This document shows positions 42,357 through 51,586 of a stretch of DNA of 64,000 bases, one piece after another. Source of the stretch: Bacillus sp. T33-2 (lineage in GTDB: Bacteria; Bacillota; Bacilli; Bacillales; Cytobacillaceae). A model generated the notes under the pieces. It did no database searches, was not told where the DNA came from, and saw only the letters and a list, made by a program, of their open reading frames with translations. The stretch is from contig NZ_PGVB01000034.1 in the NCBI RefSeq assembly GCF_002860205.1, forward strand, positions 1 to 64,000, written 5' to 3'. A program made the position numbers and the translations under genes. Within the stretch, counting starts at the first letter, position 1. Each line of letters starts with the position of its first letter.

Positions 42357-43051
42357 GATCTGCGCCTCCTCTGCTGTAAAAAAGTCAGGAAAAAAGTGAT
42401 TGCAAACGCGAGCGCCATCAAAATGAATGACAGTGCAAGTGCGACATCGAAATTTCCTTTCGACACTTCCATCATGATCGTGGTCGTCAATATCCTGGTT
42501 TCCCCGCTAATATTGCCGCCGACCATCATTGCCGCACCAACCTCGGCGATTATCCGGCCGAACCCGGCGATTACAGCAGCAAGGATTCCCAGTCTTGTTT
42601 CCTTTAACAAAATCCAGACAAGCTGCAAACGGGTAGCACCAAGGGCTTTCACCTGCAGGATCATTTTTTCGCTGATCTGTTGGAAGGCGGCACTCGTCAA
42701 ACCGATGATAATCGGTAATGATACAAGTATTTGCGCAAGAACAATCGCTGTCGGTGTATATAGCAGTGACAGCGAGCCAAGCGGGCCGGACCGCCATAAA
42801 AATATGGTGATCCATAGCCCTGCGACAACAGGAGGCAGCCCCATCGCTATGTTGACGAGCGCAAGCAGCGGCTTCCTGCCGGGAAATCGTGTCAGCCCGA
42901 GCAGCATGCCCGCGGGTATTCCAATCAATGTGCTGAACAGGACAGCGGTCAAAGAAACCTTGAGTGTCCGCATTGCAATCTCGAAAATTTCGCGGTCGCC
43001 AGCAATGATCATTTCTATCGCTTTTTTTAATCCTTCCAATAAAAGATCCAT
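42353..43051 (-). CDS. tupB: Tungstate ABC transporter permease (TupB-like)
   Basis: 232 aa with five or six membrane helices. The EAA loop (VKALGATRLQLVWILLKETRLGI) and the downstream GFGRIIAEVGAAMMVGGNI are typical of the TupB group. It overlaps tupC by 4 bp and lies 76 bp after tupA on the same strand. It forms the channel through which tungstate (possibly molybdate) is imported with TupA and TupC. Confidence 0.9.
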   Translation of the reverse strand: MDLLLEGLKKAIEMIIAGDREIFEIAMRTLKVSLTAVLFSTLIGIPAGMLLGLTRFPGRKPLLALVNIAMGLPPVVAGLWITIFLWRSGPLGSLSLLYTPTAIVLAQILVSLPIIIGLTSAAFQQISEKMILQVKALGATRLQLVWILLKETRLGILAAVIAGFGRIIAEVGAAMMVGGNISGETRILTTTIMMEVSKGNFDVALALSFILMALAFAITFFLTFLQQRRRRS

Positions 43052-43127
43052 ATGAACTCAAGCCTTTTGTTTTTATTAAGTAATACCCTGTACGTGAGCC
43101 GATGGCGGGTCCGGTGGGTCAGTTCCG

Positions 43128-43982
43128 TCATTCATCAAACAGGAAGAACAGGGGCTCTCCGTATTTGTCGGTTCCAAACTCCTTGATCGTCGTTTTTGTA
43201 TCCTTGTCCAACATAAAGTCAATGAACGCTTTCGCACCGTCGGCGTTGATCTTATCGTGTTTATCAGGGTTTACCTGCATGACATGATAGATGTTGAGCA
43301 GGCTGTCGTCACCTTCGACCAGAATGTCTGCATTGCCAAGATTTTTCTTTTGGGCAAGATATGTCGCGCGGTCTGTCAAAACATACCCGTTTTTCTCGGC
43401 CGCTACTTGGAGGGTGCTGCCCATTCCCTGGCCGGTTTCCATATATGACTGCTTTTTAGATGGGTCCAGTCCCGCAGCTTTCCAAAGTTCAAGCTCTTTT
43501 TTATGTGTTCCGGAATCGTCACCCCGGGAAACAAACGGAGAAGGGGAGCTTAAGATTTTTGTGAATGCTTCTTTTGCCTTAAGGCCCTTAATTCGCGCCG
43601 GGTCGTCGGCTGGGCCGACAAGAATGAAGTCATTGTACATTACTTTTTGGCGGTTTATGGCGTCTCCGCTGTCGACAATTTTTTGTTCGGCGTCAGGGGC
43701 ATGGACAAGCAGGACATCCGCTTCACCTCTCGTGCCCATCTCGAGTGCTTGTCCGGTTCCGACTGCGACTGGTTTTACATTGTATGGATGTTTTTTCTCA
43801 AACGTTGGTATGAGGACATCGAGTAAACCGCTGTCCTGGGTGCTGGTCGTGGTAGAAAGGATCAAATCAGTGCGTTTTACTTCCTTTTCTGCCTTTGCTG
43901 CAGACTTCTGGACTTCATTATTTGAACATGCAGTGATAAAAATAAGCATCAAAATAGCTGTCAGTAGTGCTTTAAGCTTCAT
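43128..43982 (-). CDS. tupA: Tungstate-binding lipoprotein (TupA-like)
   Basis: 284 aa. A lipoprotein signal ends IFITAC. The mature protein starts with the oxyanion-binding motif LILSTTTSTQDSGLLD, characteristic of TupA, and carries RGDDSGTHKKELELW, a second signature for the bound anion. Length and motifs fit the family, which binds tungstate very tightly and delivers it to TupB. Tungsten or molybdenum cofactor genes are not in the window. It is preceded by an HTH-PBP regulator 15 bp upstream on the same strand. Confidence 0.92.
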   Translation of the reverse strand: MKLKALLTAILMLIFITACSNNEVQKSAAKAEKEVKRTDLILSTTTSTQDSGLLDVLIPTFEKKHPYNVKPVAVGTGQALEMGTRGEADVLLVHAPDAEQKIVDSGDAINRQKVMYNDFILVGPADDPARIKGLKAKEAFTKILSSPSPFVSRGDDSGTHKKELELWKAAGLDPSKKQSYMETGQGMGSTLQVAAEKNGYVLTDRATYLAQKKNLGNADILVEGDDSLLNIYHVMQVNPDKHDKINADGAKAFIDFMLDKDTKTTIKEFGTDKYGEPLFFLFDE

Positions 43983-43997
43983 GAATAAACTCCTCCA

Positions 43998-44912
43998 TTA
44001 TCGATGTTCATGAATGATTTTTCCTAGGTCTTCGGCATTGTAGCCGTCGAGGTTGCTGACACTGTCTTTGAATGTTGTAAAATGGATCAAGTCAAGCAGG
44101 TGTGCGAGGGATTCTGTGTTGTGGTCTGTCCAGCGGAAAACAAGGTCGAACTGCTCACTTGCCACGGGAATAAAATCCAAACCCAGCTGGCTGGCGGCAA
44201 ATCGTATTCCAAAGGCCACATCTGCAGTGCCCCTGCTAATGTGGGAGCCAGCTGCCAAATGGTTCCATTCCTCATTTTCATAGCCTTTTACCAGCACGGG
44301 ATTTATTTCTTCCCTAGCCAGCATCGAATCGAGCAGAAAACGGGTTCCAGCCCCTTTCTGCCGGTTTACAAATATGATGTCTTTCCGGGTCAAGTCCTGG
44401 ATGCTGCTGAAATTTTTAGGATTCCCTTTTGCGGTTATGAACCCCTGCTCTCTTGAAGCGAGCCTCATTACTGAGATCCGCTCATGGACAAACAGCTGCC
44501 TGATGAACGGCAGGTTGTACTCACGTGAGGACGGATCAAGCAAATGGACAGCGGCAATATCAGCGGCACCCCTGTAAAGCATCATCAACCCCTCAAGGCT
44601 TCCGATATAAGAAGGGTGGATTGTGAGCCCGGATGACTGGAGCGCCGTATATTTGACCAGATGCTCGACCAGGAAATCGTGGCTTCCTGCAAGCTGGATT
44701 GAATGGGCATGCCCGGCGGCGCCGGTCACTCCCCTTGAAGGAGACGTTTTCATGCTGCCTTTGTACCTGTCGACTTCGTCCTGGTCAATCCGCATTTTGT
44801 TCCCTACCTTAAAGGCACGCAATTCTCCCCGCTTAATCAGTTCGTACACTGTATGTTTTGAGACTTTAAACAGCCTGGCAATCTCGTCAGGTGTATAGGT
44901 TACACCATTCAC
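43998..44912 (-). CDS. Helix-turn-helix regulator with periplasmic-binding-protein-like domain
   Basis: 304 aa starting at GTG, with AAAAAGGTGGTGA upstream. Residues 1-55 form an excisionase/MerR-like helix-turn-helix (TPDEIARLFKVSKHTVYELI, then RGELRAFKVGNKMRIDQ). The remaining 240 residues form a substrate-binding-protein-like domain (HDFLVEHLVKYTALQSSG, NRQKGAGTRFLLDSML, SRGTADVAFGIRFAASQLGL). This pairing is known from regulators of molybdate and tungstate uptake. It heads the tup operon and probably senses intracellular tungstate or molybdate to control it. Confidence 0.88.
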   Translation of the reverse strand: MNGVTYTPDEIARLFKVSKHTVYELIKRGELRAFKVGNKMRIDQDEVDRYKGSMKTSPSRGVTGAAGHAHSIQLAGSHDFLVEHLVKYTALQSSGLTIHPSYIGSLEGLMMLYRGAADIAAVHLLDPSSREYNLPFIRQLFVHERISVMRLASREQGFITAKGNPKNFSSIQDLTRKDIIFVNRQKGAGTRFLLDSMLAREEINPVLVKGYENEEWNHLAAGSHISRGTADVAFGIRFAASQLGLDFIPVASEQFDLVFRWTDHNTESLAHLLDLIHFTTFKDSVSNLDGYNAEDLGKIIHEHR

Positions 44913-45136
44913 AAATTCACCACCTTTTTACTCTTCTAATTTAAATATAAAGAAATCTATTAATCAGAAAAGTGATTTTTGTATCAAAACGTTAAGTTTC
45001 ATTTAGTTTCATTAATAATTGTCACAGAATGTTCACAAAATTCAAGATAAATTATTTCAGTTCAAAGAAAAAGAGGTCAGACACAATAATGCGCCCGCCC
45101 TTGTATATTTAAAAGTATCAAAATGAGCATACTCGA

Positions 45137-45919
45137 TTAAAATTGCCCTGTGTATTGGAAATAAAGGACCACAATCCCGAGCACCCATACGTATATGGCA
45201 AATGGCTTTAATGAGTGGTTTTTCAAATAAGCGATCATCCATTTCACCGCTATGTACCCAAAAGTCGCTGAAGAGATAATCCCGATCGCTAAGGCCTGCA
45301 TAGAAATCGTTTCACTGCCTCCTTGGAACAGATCTTTTGACTGAAGAACGATCGCTCCTAAAATCGCAGGAGTGGACAGCAAGAAAGAGAAGTAGGCGGC
45401 CGTTTCACGATCCAGCCTGCGCCAAAGGGCAGCGACTATCGTCAGCCCCGACCGGGAAATCGCCGGCAATATTGCTCCTGCCTGGAACACTCCGATGAGA
45501 AAGGCATCTTTGTAGCTTATATCGTCCATTTTCTTATGGCCGTTTTTAATGGATTCCGCAAACCATAGAAACAAACCGGTAATCAAAAACTCCCAGCCTA
45601 CCGTTACGCCTGTTTTTGATATTTCATCGATATAATCTTCAAACAGCAGGCCGACGACCACTGCGGGGATGGTACCCATGATTAACAGAAAAGTCAGTTT
45701 GCCAAACGGATTTTTAATGATTTTAATAAATTCATTTTTATAAAATATAAAAACAGCGAGGAGGGTTCCAACATGAAGCAATGTATCAAGAAGCAGCCCT
45801 GCTTCCTGAAGCCCGAATAAATTCCTCCCAAGGTAAAGATGCCCTGTACTGCTGATTGGCAAAAACTCTGTGAGCCCTTGGATCAAACCTAAAATAAACG
45901 CTTCTATTTTTGTAAGCAT
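45137..45919 (-). CDS. uppP: Undecaprenyl-diphosphate phosphatase (UppP/BacA)
   Basis: 260 aa from the ATG at 45919, with GAGAGGAC upstream. Both family signatures are present: GLIQGLTEFLPISSTGHLYLG near the N-terminus (catalytic Glu and Ser) and ILPAISRSGLTIVAAL around residues 155-170 (catalytic Arg). Seven or more membrane helices. It removes one phosphate from undecaprenyl diphosphate outside the cytoplasm, recycling the lipid carrier for cell-wall synthesis, and gives bacitracin tolerance. Bacillaceae often have more than one such enzyme. It is a single gene. Confidence 0.95.
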   Translation of the reverse strand: MLTKIEAFILGLIQGLTEFLPISSTGHLYLGRNLFGLQEAGLLLDTLLHVGTLLAVFIFYKNEFIKIIKNPFGKLTFLLIMGTIPAVVVGLLFEDYIDEISKTGVTVGWEFLITGLFLWFAESIKNGHKKMDDISYKDAFLIGVFQAGAILPAISRSGLTIVAALWRRLDRETAAYFSFLLSTPAILGAIVLQSKDLFQGGSETISMQALAIGIISSATFGYIAVKWMIAYLKNHSLKPFAIYVWVLGIVVLYFQYTGQF

Positions 45920-46180
45920 CAAAACGTCCTCTCTTCACGAAAAATATCGGCCTCAAAAATTATAAGTTAATTCCGGAAGCTTTTCCATTATTAACAGAAT
46001 ATGAGAATTGGCCGGGTCACATAACAAAAATTTGTCCGTTTTATCCTGGTAATGGCCACGTAAAGAAATTAAGAAAAGTGCAAATTTGCTGAATGTGTTT
46101 GGCATGACCCGGGAAAAATGAGTGATTTTCTGTTAACCTAACAATACGGCGAATATTTAATTGTCCCAAGGAGGCCAATC

Positions 46181-47212
46181 ATGAAAAAAATAAATACGGC
46201 ATTGATCGGGTTTGGATTTTCCGGCGCCACATTCCATGCCCCTGTATTGCAGGCATTGCCAGAGCAGTTTGAAATTGCAGCTGTCATGTCTTCAAATCCG
46301 GAAAAAGTGAAGCAGCAGCTCGGCCATGTAACGGTAACTGACAGCATTGACACCATTCTGGACGACCATGCAATTGACTTGGTTATCATCACCACGCCAA
46401 ATTCTATGCATTATGAACAAGCTAAGAATTCACTTCTTGCAGGAAAACATGTGATTGTTGAAAAACCATTTGTAGTGGATTCAAAAGAAGGCGAAGAATT
46501 GATCAAGCTCGCAGAGGAGAAAAAGCTTGTATTAAATGTTTATCATAACAGGCGATGGGATAATGATTTTCTGACGGTAAAGCAGCTCATCCAAAAAAAT
46601 ACTCTAGGTGATATTTATACATATGAGGCACATTTTGACCGTTTCCGGCCAGAGGTGAAAAATAGGTGGCGGGAAAGCAACGAACCGGGTTCAGGGATCC
46701 TGTTTGATCTTGGCTCCCATTTAATTGACCAGGCGCTGAATTTGTTCGGCCGTCCGGAATTTATTTTGGCAGATGTATTTGCACAGCGTGAGAACGCTGT
46801 TGCCGATGATTATTTCCACCTTATCCTGGGCTATGGAAGGCTGAGGGCCATCCTTCGTTCCGGCTCCATCATCATGCAGCCGGGCCATCGCTTCCAGGTT
46901 CATGGTACGAAAGGAAGTTTCCTAAAATCAGGAATCGACCCGCAGGAAGAGGCGTTGAAATCCGGAGGAAGGCCTGGAACAGAGCGTTGGGGTGAAGACG
47001 ATCCGCAGCAATACGGTGAGCTGTTTCTGGACGGAGAAAGCCAAAAGCTGCCGGCCATCCCAGGCGATTATTCCCAGTTCTATCGCGAAGTCTGCAATGC
47101 CATCAACACTGGCGGTCCGGGTCCTGTGCCAGCGAAAGAGTCCCTCGATGTAATCAGGATCATTGAAGCGGCTAAGGAAAGCAGTCAAACACAAACAGCT
47201 GTCAGGTTTTAA
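46181..47212 (+). CDS. Gfo/Idh/MocA-family oxidoreductase (IolW/YvaA-like)
   Basis: 343 aa, ATG with AAGGAGG upstream. The NAD(P) Rossmann domain begins NTALIGFGFSGATFHAPVLQ, and VIVEKPFVV is the conserved EKP motif. The C-terminal domain has DLGSHLIDQALNLFG with the catalytic His region. The GFSGATFHAP start is typical of the YvaA/IolW group, which in B. subtilis includes an NADPH-dependent scyllo-inositol dehydrogenase. No inositol genes are nearby, so the substrate is open. It lies 73 bp before the DUF4931 gene on the same strand. Confidence 0.87.
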   Translation: MKKINTALIGFGFSGATFHAPVLQALPEQFEIAAVMSSNPEKVKQQLGHVTVTDSIDTILDDHAIDLVIITTPNSMHYEQAKNSLLAGKHVIVEKPFVVDSKEGEELIKLAEEKKLVLNVYHNRRWDNDFLTVKQLIQKNTLGDIYTYEAHFDRFRPEVKNRWRESNEPGSGILFDLGSHLIDQALNLFGRPEFILADVFAQRENAVADDYFHLILGYGRLRAILRSGSIIMQPGHRFQVHGTKGSFLKSGIDPQEEALKSGGRPGTERWGEDDPQQYGELFLDGESQKLPAIPGDYSQFYREVCNAINTGGPGPVPAKESLDVIRIIEAAKESSQTQTAVRF

Positions 47213-47285
47213 TGAGGGAAAAGTTCGTCAATTGTTGTTTGTCTAATAAAATAAAAGGATAACTCATATAAAGCAGGTGGATATT

Positions 47286-48068
47286 GTGAAAAATAGGCAT
47301 TTATTTTTCAATACGTCTATTGGTGTCCAAAAGCCGGAGAGCATAAGAAACAAAAACCAATGCTGTCCCTTTTGCGCCAGGGATGAGCTGACCGGCATCA
47401 TTGACGAAGAAGGCCCGCTCCTGTTGCTGAAAAACAAGTATCCTGTCCTTGAAAATGCTTTTCAGACGGTGTTGATTGAAACCGACAAATGTGATGAAGA
47501 GTTTTCCGTCTATTCAAAAGAGCATTTATCACGGCTTATGCAATTTGCGATGCGAAACTGGCTGGCCATGGAAAAGTCAGCAGAATTTAAATCGGTGATC
47601 ATGTTCAAAAACCACGGTCCGCTTTCGGGCGGCACGATTGCCCATGCGCATATGCAAATTGTGGGGCTGCATGATATAGATTACAAGGAAAACATACAGC
47701 CGTCCGACTTTGCCGGAATTACCATTCAAGAAGCAAATGGAGTGTCGTTCAACCTGTCTGATCGACCAAAAGTTGGTTTTTACGAGTTCAACATACGGAT
47801 GCGGGATCTTGCCCACATAGAGCAATTTTGCCTGTTTATCCAAACCGCCGTGCACTATATCTTAAATGGCTTTCCATTTCGGTGCGGCAGCTACAACCTG
47901 TTTTTCTACTGGCTGGATGGGGATTTCATCTGCAAAGTGGTGCCCAGGTTCGTCACGACCCCAGTTTTTATCGGTTATATGATTCCCCAGGTGCCCAATA
48001 ATATAGAATGGATGAGGGACGACGTGGTTTCACGCTATTTTCAGGCCCGGACCCAGCTGGATGCTTAA
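47286..48068 (+). CDS. DUF4931 protein, HIT/GalT-like fold
   Basis: About 260 aa from the GTG at 47286, with AGGTGG 7 nt upstream. A CCPFCARDEL zinc-type knuckle lies near residue 25-35, and the HIT-like active-site motif GGTIAHAHMQIVGL at about 115-130 (HxHxQ, as in galactose-1-phosphate uridylyltransferases). This points to a nucleotidyl transferase or hydrolase with a covalent His-NMP step, by homology only. Substrate unknown. It follows the Gfo/Idh/MocA gene by 73 bp and may be co-transcribed with it. Confidence 0.8.
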   Translation: MKNRHLFFNTSIGVQKPESIRNKNQCCPFCARDELTGIIDEEGPLLLLKNKYPVLENAFQTVLIETDKCDEEFSVYSKEHLSRLMQFAMRNWLAMEKSAEFKSVIMFKNHGPLSGGTIAHAHMQIVGLHDIDYKENIQPSDFAGITIQEANGVSFNLSDRPKVGFYEFNIRMRDLAHIEQFCLFIQTAVHYILNGFPFRCGSYNLFFYWLDGDFICKVVPRFVTTPVFIGYMIPQVPNNIEWMRDDVVSRYFQARTQLDA

Positions 48069-48195
48069 TGCTGACGCTTCAGTCAATTGTCGTTATCTCT
48101 GTAAAATTTTACAATTTGCTGAAGAAGTTGTGCTTTGCTGTCGAAAAAAATATAATGAAGTATTGTAAAGTTCTTCAGTTAGAAGGGGAATGACC

Positions 48196-49365
48196 ATGAC
48201 TTCAAACCAAAAAAACAACTCAAGAGTTGATCATGGGCTGGTTTTCGTATTGTTTTTATTGTTCATATCAAGCTGCATTGCCATTTATAGTGCTCAGAGT
48301 ACAGGGCAGTATGGCGGCAACTTCCTGATCATGCAGGTTGTCTGGTACGCGATTGGCATTGGCATAATCACAGCAGTGATCAGGCTTGACTCTGACCAGC
48401 TGAAAAAGCTCACCTGGTACGCATATGGTTTTGGCGTCGCGCTCCTTGCATTTTTGATTGTGGCCCCCTCAAGCATCGCGCCTGTGCGAAACGGGGCAAA
48501 AAACTGGTTTGTTATTCCTGGCCTTGGATCGATACAGCCTTCCGAAATTGTAAAGGTATTTATTATATTAGGCCTCGCGAGGGTGATTTTCGACCACCAC
48601 CAGAAAAACCAGATCAAGACAATCCAATCGGATGTTTGGCTCTTGCTTAAAATCGGTGTTGTTACGATGGTGCCCCTGATGCTGGTAATCCAGCAAGATT
48701 TGGGGACTTCACTTGTGTTTATTGCAATCATGCTTGGAATGATCTTTATTTCGGGAATTTCCTGGAAAATTCTTGTCCCGATTTTTGGAACGGTCATCTC
48801 GCTCATCATGGTCGTATTTTACTTTGTCCTCAAGAAACCGGAATTCCTTAAAAAGTATTTTGGTGTGGATGAGTATCAGTTTGGACGGATCTATTCCTGG
48901 CTTGACCCGTACAATTACCAGAGTACGACAGGGTTCCAGCTGACAAGGTCGCTGCTGGCGATTGGTTCAGGTGAAACGACAGGGAAGGGATACGGCACCC
49001 GGGAGGTGTACCTCCCCGAGAGCCATACCGATTTTATTTTCAGCATCATCGGCGAAGAGTTTGGGTTTGTCGGCGCCAGTATCCTGATCAGCTTATTTTT
49101 CCTTTTGATTTACCAGATTACAAAGATCGGGATGGAAACTAAAAATGATTATTATACCTACCTTTGCGTTGGTGTCATTTGTATGATCACTTTCCACGTT
49201 TTCCAAAACATTGGAATGACGATCGGATTGCTGCCGATCACCGGCATTCCGCTTCCGTTTATCAGCTATGGAGGGAGTTCTTTGATGGGGAATATGCTCG
49301 CCATCAGCCTCATCTTCTCCATCCGCTACCATTACAAAAAATATATGTTTTCAACGACAACATAA
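48196..49365 (+). CDS. rodA: SEDS-family protein (RodA/FtsW type)
   Basis: 389 aa from the ATG at 48196; AAGGGGA lies 6 nt upstream, whereas the ATG at 48190 is too close. About ten membrane helices. The SEDS motifs are clear: NWFVIPGLGSIQPSEIVKVF, LVIQQDLGTSLVF, LPESHTDFIFSIIGEEFGF with the catalytic Asp, and TGIPLPFISYGGSSL. These enzymes polymerise peptidoglycan glycan chains together with a class B PBP. It resembles RodA more than FtsW in length, but the choice is not firm; a second copy elsewhere is likely. It ends in a shared bidirectional terminator. Confidence 0.9.
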   Translation: MTSNQKNNSRVDHGLVFVLFLLFISSCIAIYSAQSTGQYGGNFLIMQVVWYAIGIGIITAVIRLDSDQLKKLTWYAYGFGVALLAFLIVAPSSIAPVRNGAKNWFVIPGLGSIQPSEIVKVFIILGLARVIFDHHQKNQIKTIQSDVWLLLKIGVVTMVPLMLVIQQDLGTSLVFIAIMLGMIFISGISWKILVPIFGTVISLIMVVFYFVLKKPEFLKKYFGVDEYQFGRIYSWLDPYNYQSTTGFQLTRSLLAIGSGETTGKGYGTREVYLPESHTDFIFSIIGEEFGFVGASILISLFFLLIYQITKIGMETKNDYYTYLCVGVICMITFHVFQNIGMTIGLLPITGIPLPFISYGGSSLMGNMLAISLIFSIRYHYKKYMFSTTT

Positions 49366-49366
49366 A

Positions 49367-49402
49367 AATAAGCAAAGGGAAGGCGAAGCCCCTTTGCTTA
49401 TT
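49367..49402. terminator. Bidirectional terminator between rodA-like and gerAC genes
   Basis: AATAAGCAAAGGG (49367-49379) pairs perfectly with CCCTTTGCTTATT (49390-49402). It fills almost the whole space between the two convergent genes. Confidence 0.92.
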
Positions 49403-49403
49403 T

Positions 49404-50474
49404 TCATTCAACTACTCCCGTTTCAGTAATGACTACGTCGGTATTAATTTTCACCTTTAAACTTTTATAGTCCTGTTTCTCCCACTTTTTTATATCAAAA
49501 CCGCGGGTTTTACTTTTGATGAATTCACCGAATCCGACCGGGTCGATGTCTTTTTCCTGGAATTGCCTCGCAAGCTGTGTGCATTCTTTATTTACTTTTT
49601 CCTCCAAAGTTTTTTCTATTGCTTTAACGGTGCGATGGGTCAGCTTCTGGCCGGAGTAATCCCGTACGACCCCATTTATTTTAATGTTCATAGTCACCGA
49701 GTATGGATTTCGTTCATCAAGCTTCATTTTACTTGATGATGTAATGCTTCTAATTTCGGCTTGCTCCTTGTCTATGTCTATTTTAACGCTGCCCTCGCTG
49801 TGCCGGTCGACCATGAGCTTGAAAAAGAACATCTTTTTTTCAGGAACCATATCAACCACCTTGTCTTTTTTGAACACGCTTACACCCTCTATTTCCAACA
49901 AGTCTTTTCCTGCTTTCTTCAGCTTTGGCAAATAAGGGTCTTTTCCTTCCTGGTAATAATCAAATAAAAACAGGTGCAGATTCGTTTCCGGCAAGTCACG
50001 GTTTTCGGTGTTATGCTCAATCAAATCAGAAAGATACACAGCGTTTCCACGGTTACCGTATGTCCCGCTTAGAATATCTCTCGCACGCCCTTCCGATACA
50101 GTCAAATAAACCCTTGCACCAACGCTTGGATCCCTTTGAAAAGAATCTACTATGTCATAGATGCCCCTTTCGGCAAGCTTTTCCCCGAAAACTACCACCT
50201 CCAGCCGGCCTCTTACCAGTGGCTGTGAGGATTTTCGCTGCAACTCGGATAATACATCCCAGGCGATCGTAGACTTTCCTGTAAAGCTGAAGTTTCCTAT
50301 TTTCTTATCCGGCTCAAACACCGGGATCATCGCTGTCCCTTCAATCATGCGACCTTTTCCCTTATCATATCCGAATCCCATTTCGATATTGACGTCATCG
50401 ATGATTTCTTTTTCCACACAGCCTGAAAGTAACAGTAGAAACAGTGACATTAAGGCAAACATCTGTTTCTTCAT
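49404..50474 (-). CDS. gerAC: Spore germination receptor lipoprotein, GerAC type
   Basis: 356 aa from the ATG at 50474, which overlaps the GerAB stop by 4 bp; the longer open frame is antisense to nothing useful and lacks the signal peptide. A lipoprotein signal (FALMSLFLLLLSGC) precedes the Ger(x)C body: DVNIEMGFGYDKGKGRMIEG, then FTGKSTIAWDVLSELQRKSSQ, and a C-terminal domain with VKAIEKTLEEKVNKECTQLA. Third subunit of a GerA-type nutrient germinant receptor, on the inner spore membrane. Which nutrient it senses cannot be told. Confidence 0.93.
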   Translation of the reverse strand: MKKQMFALMSLFLLLLSGCVEKEIIDDVNIEMGFGYDKGKGRMIEGTAMIPVFEPDKKIGNFSFTGKSTIAWDVLSELQRKSSQPLVRGRLEVVVFGEKLAERGIYDIVDSFQRDPSVGARVYLTVSEGRARDILSGTYGNRGNAVYLSDLIEHNTENRDLPETNLHLFLFDYYQEGKDPYLPKLKKAGKDLLEIEGVSVFKKDKVVDMVPEKKMFFFKLMVDRHSEGSVKIDIDKEQAEIRSITSSSKMKLDERNPYSVTMNIKINGVVRDYSGQKLTHRTVKAIEKTLEEKVNKECTQLARQFQEKDIDPVGFGEFIKSKTRGFDIKKWEKQDYKSLKVKINTDVVITETGVVE

Positions 50475-51583
50475 TTGCGCTTCACCTTCTTTGCAACCAT
50501 CACAGCAATAAACAATAAAGGTATGTAAATAAAGGTGAAGATGAAGCCCAATTTTCCAGTCCAATCATTCAACATATTAATTTCATGCCTCGTATTGAAA
50601 AAATTAATTGCAACCAGGCAAATGAGGGTGATAATGACTATACCGTTTTTTTGCGGAAAATTACTTATTCTTTTAACGATCCGGCTGCCGCTCCAAACCG
50701 CAAGACAAACGTTGGGCAGGATCACCAGGCTCCAGTTTGCGATCCCGATGTATTCAAAACGTTCAACAAATGGCATCGTGACAATTTTCCACATGTCAAG
50801 GGTTGACCAGACCGACTTTGAAAGCAGGCCCTCTGAATAGTAGGCAAATGATAATATTGCAAGTGTGGTATATACAATAGTTGTAATGAAAACGCCGAGA
50901 TGGGCCCATTTTTTTGATTTATCAGGTTCTTTGATAAACGGGTAGCAAAACAGAAGGATTTCATAGCCAGCATAAGTAAGGGACATCCTGTAGGTACTTT
51001 TTAAAATATCCGTCAAAGGGTGATCTAAAATAGGAAGCAAATTGCGGAATTCTGCGAACTCAAGTGTGAACGCAAAAGTCAGCAGCAAATAGCTGGGCAG
51101 GATCGTACAAAAATAGGCAACACCAGTAACAGTCCGAAAACCTCCATAAAGGATGTAAAGAACGAGCAGCAAAAAGACAAGGCTAAACCAGAATGTACTT
51201 AATTCTGGAAACATCCATACCTGAATGACTTCAAGGTAGCTTCTCAGAACTGTTATACTTAAACAAATGTAATAAACGATAAATAGCGAGCTTATCATCT
51301 TGCCCAGCTTTTTTCCAAGAATGAAAACATTGGCTGATACGAGGTCGCCGTCTACTGTTTCACAAATTTTATAAATCATCCAGACAATAATATGGATGCT
51401 TAATCCTGCTACTAATACTGATATCCAGGCGTCGTGCCCGGCAGACTCGGCAATAAGGCGCTGGAAGCCAAGCACGCCGATCCCGATTTGCATTGAAACA
51501 ACCAAATAAAGGGCCAACGAAGGAGATACTTGTCTCGTTTCAGGTATTGATAGCTGCTGAACCTTAATCAGACTCACCTCCAC
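50471..51583 (-). CDS. gerAB: Spore germination receptor permease, GerAB type
   Basis: About 365-370 aa with ten membrane helices of the amino-acid-polyamine transporter type (VSPSLALYLVVSMQIGIGVLGF; FRTVTGVAYFCTILPSYLLL). It is the subunit thought to bind the germinant. The start is ambiguous: a strong GGAGGTGA site lies at about 51575-51582, and the codons 5-8 nt after GGAGG are CTG and ATT (51568), with no ATG or TTG nearby; GTG codons at 51583 and 51577 overlap the site. The stop overlaps gerAC by 4 bp. Confidence 0.92.
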   Translation of the reverse strand: MEVSLIKVQQLSIPETRQVSPSLALYLVVSMQIGIGVLGFQRLIAESAGHDAWISVLVAGLSIHIIVWMIYKICETVDGDLVSANVFILGKKLGKMISSLFIVYYICLSITVLRSYLEVIQVWMFPELSTFWFSLVFLLLVLYILYGGFRTVTGVAYFCTILPSYLLLTFAFTLEFAEFRNLLPILDHPLTDILKSTYRMSLTYAGYEILLFCYPFIKEPDKSKKWAHLGVFITTIVYTTLAILSFAYYSEGLLSKSVWSTLDMWKIVTMPFVERFEYIGIANWSLVILPNVCLAVWSGSRIVKRISNFPQKNGIVIITLICLVAINFFNTRHEINMLNDWTGKLGFIFTFIYIPLLFIAVMVAKKVKRK

Positions 51584-51586
51584 AGA

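Noticed and set aside
41952-43055. 367-codon plus-strand open frame
   Set aside because: Antisense to tupC and tupB; its composition mirrors the complementary genes and no domain is recognisable.
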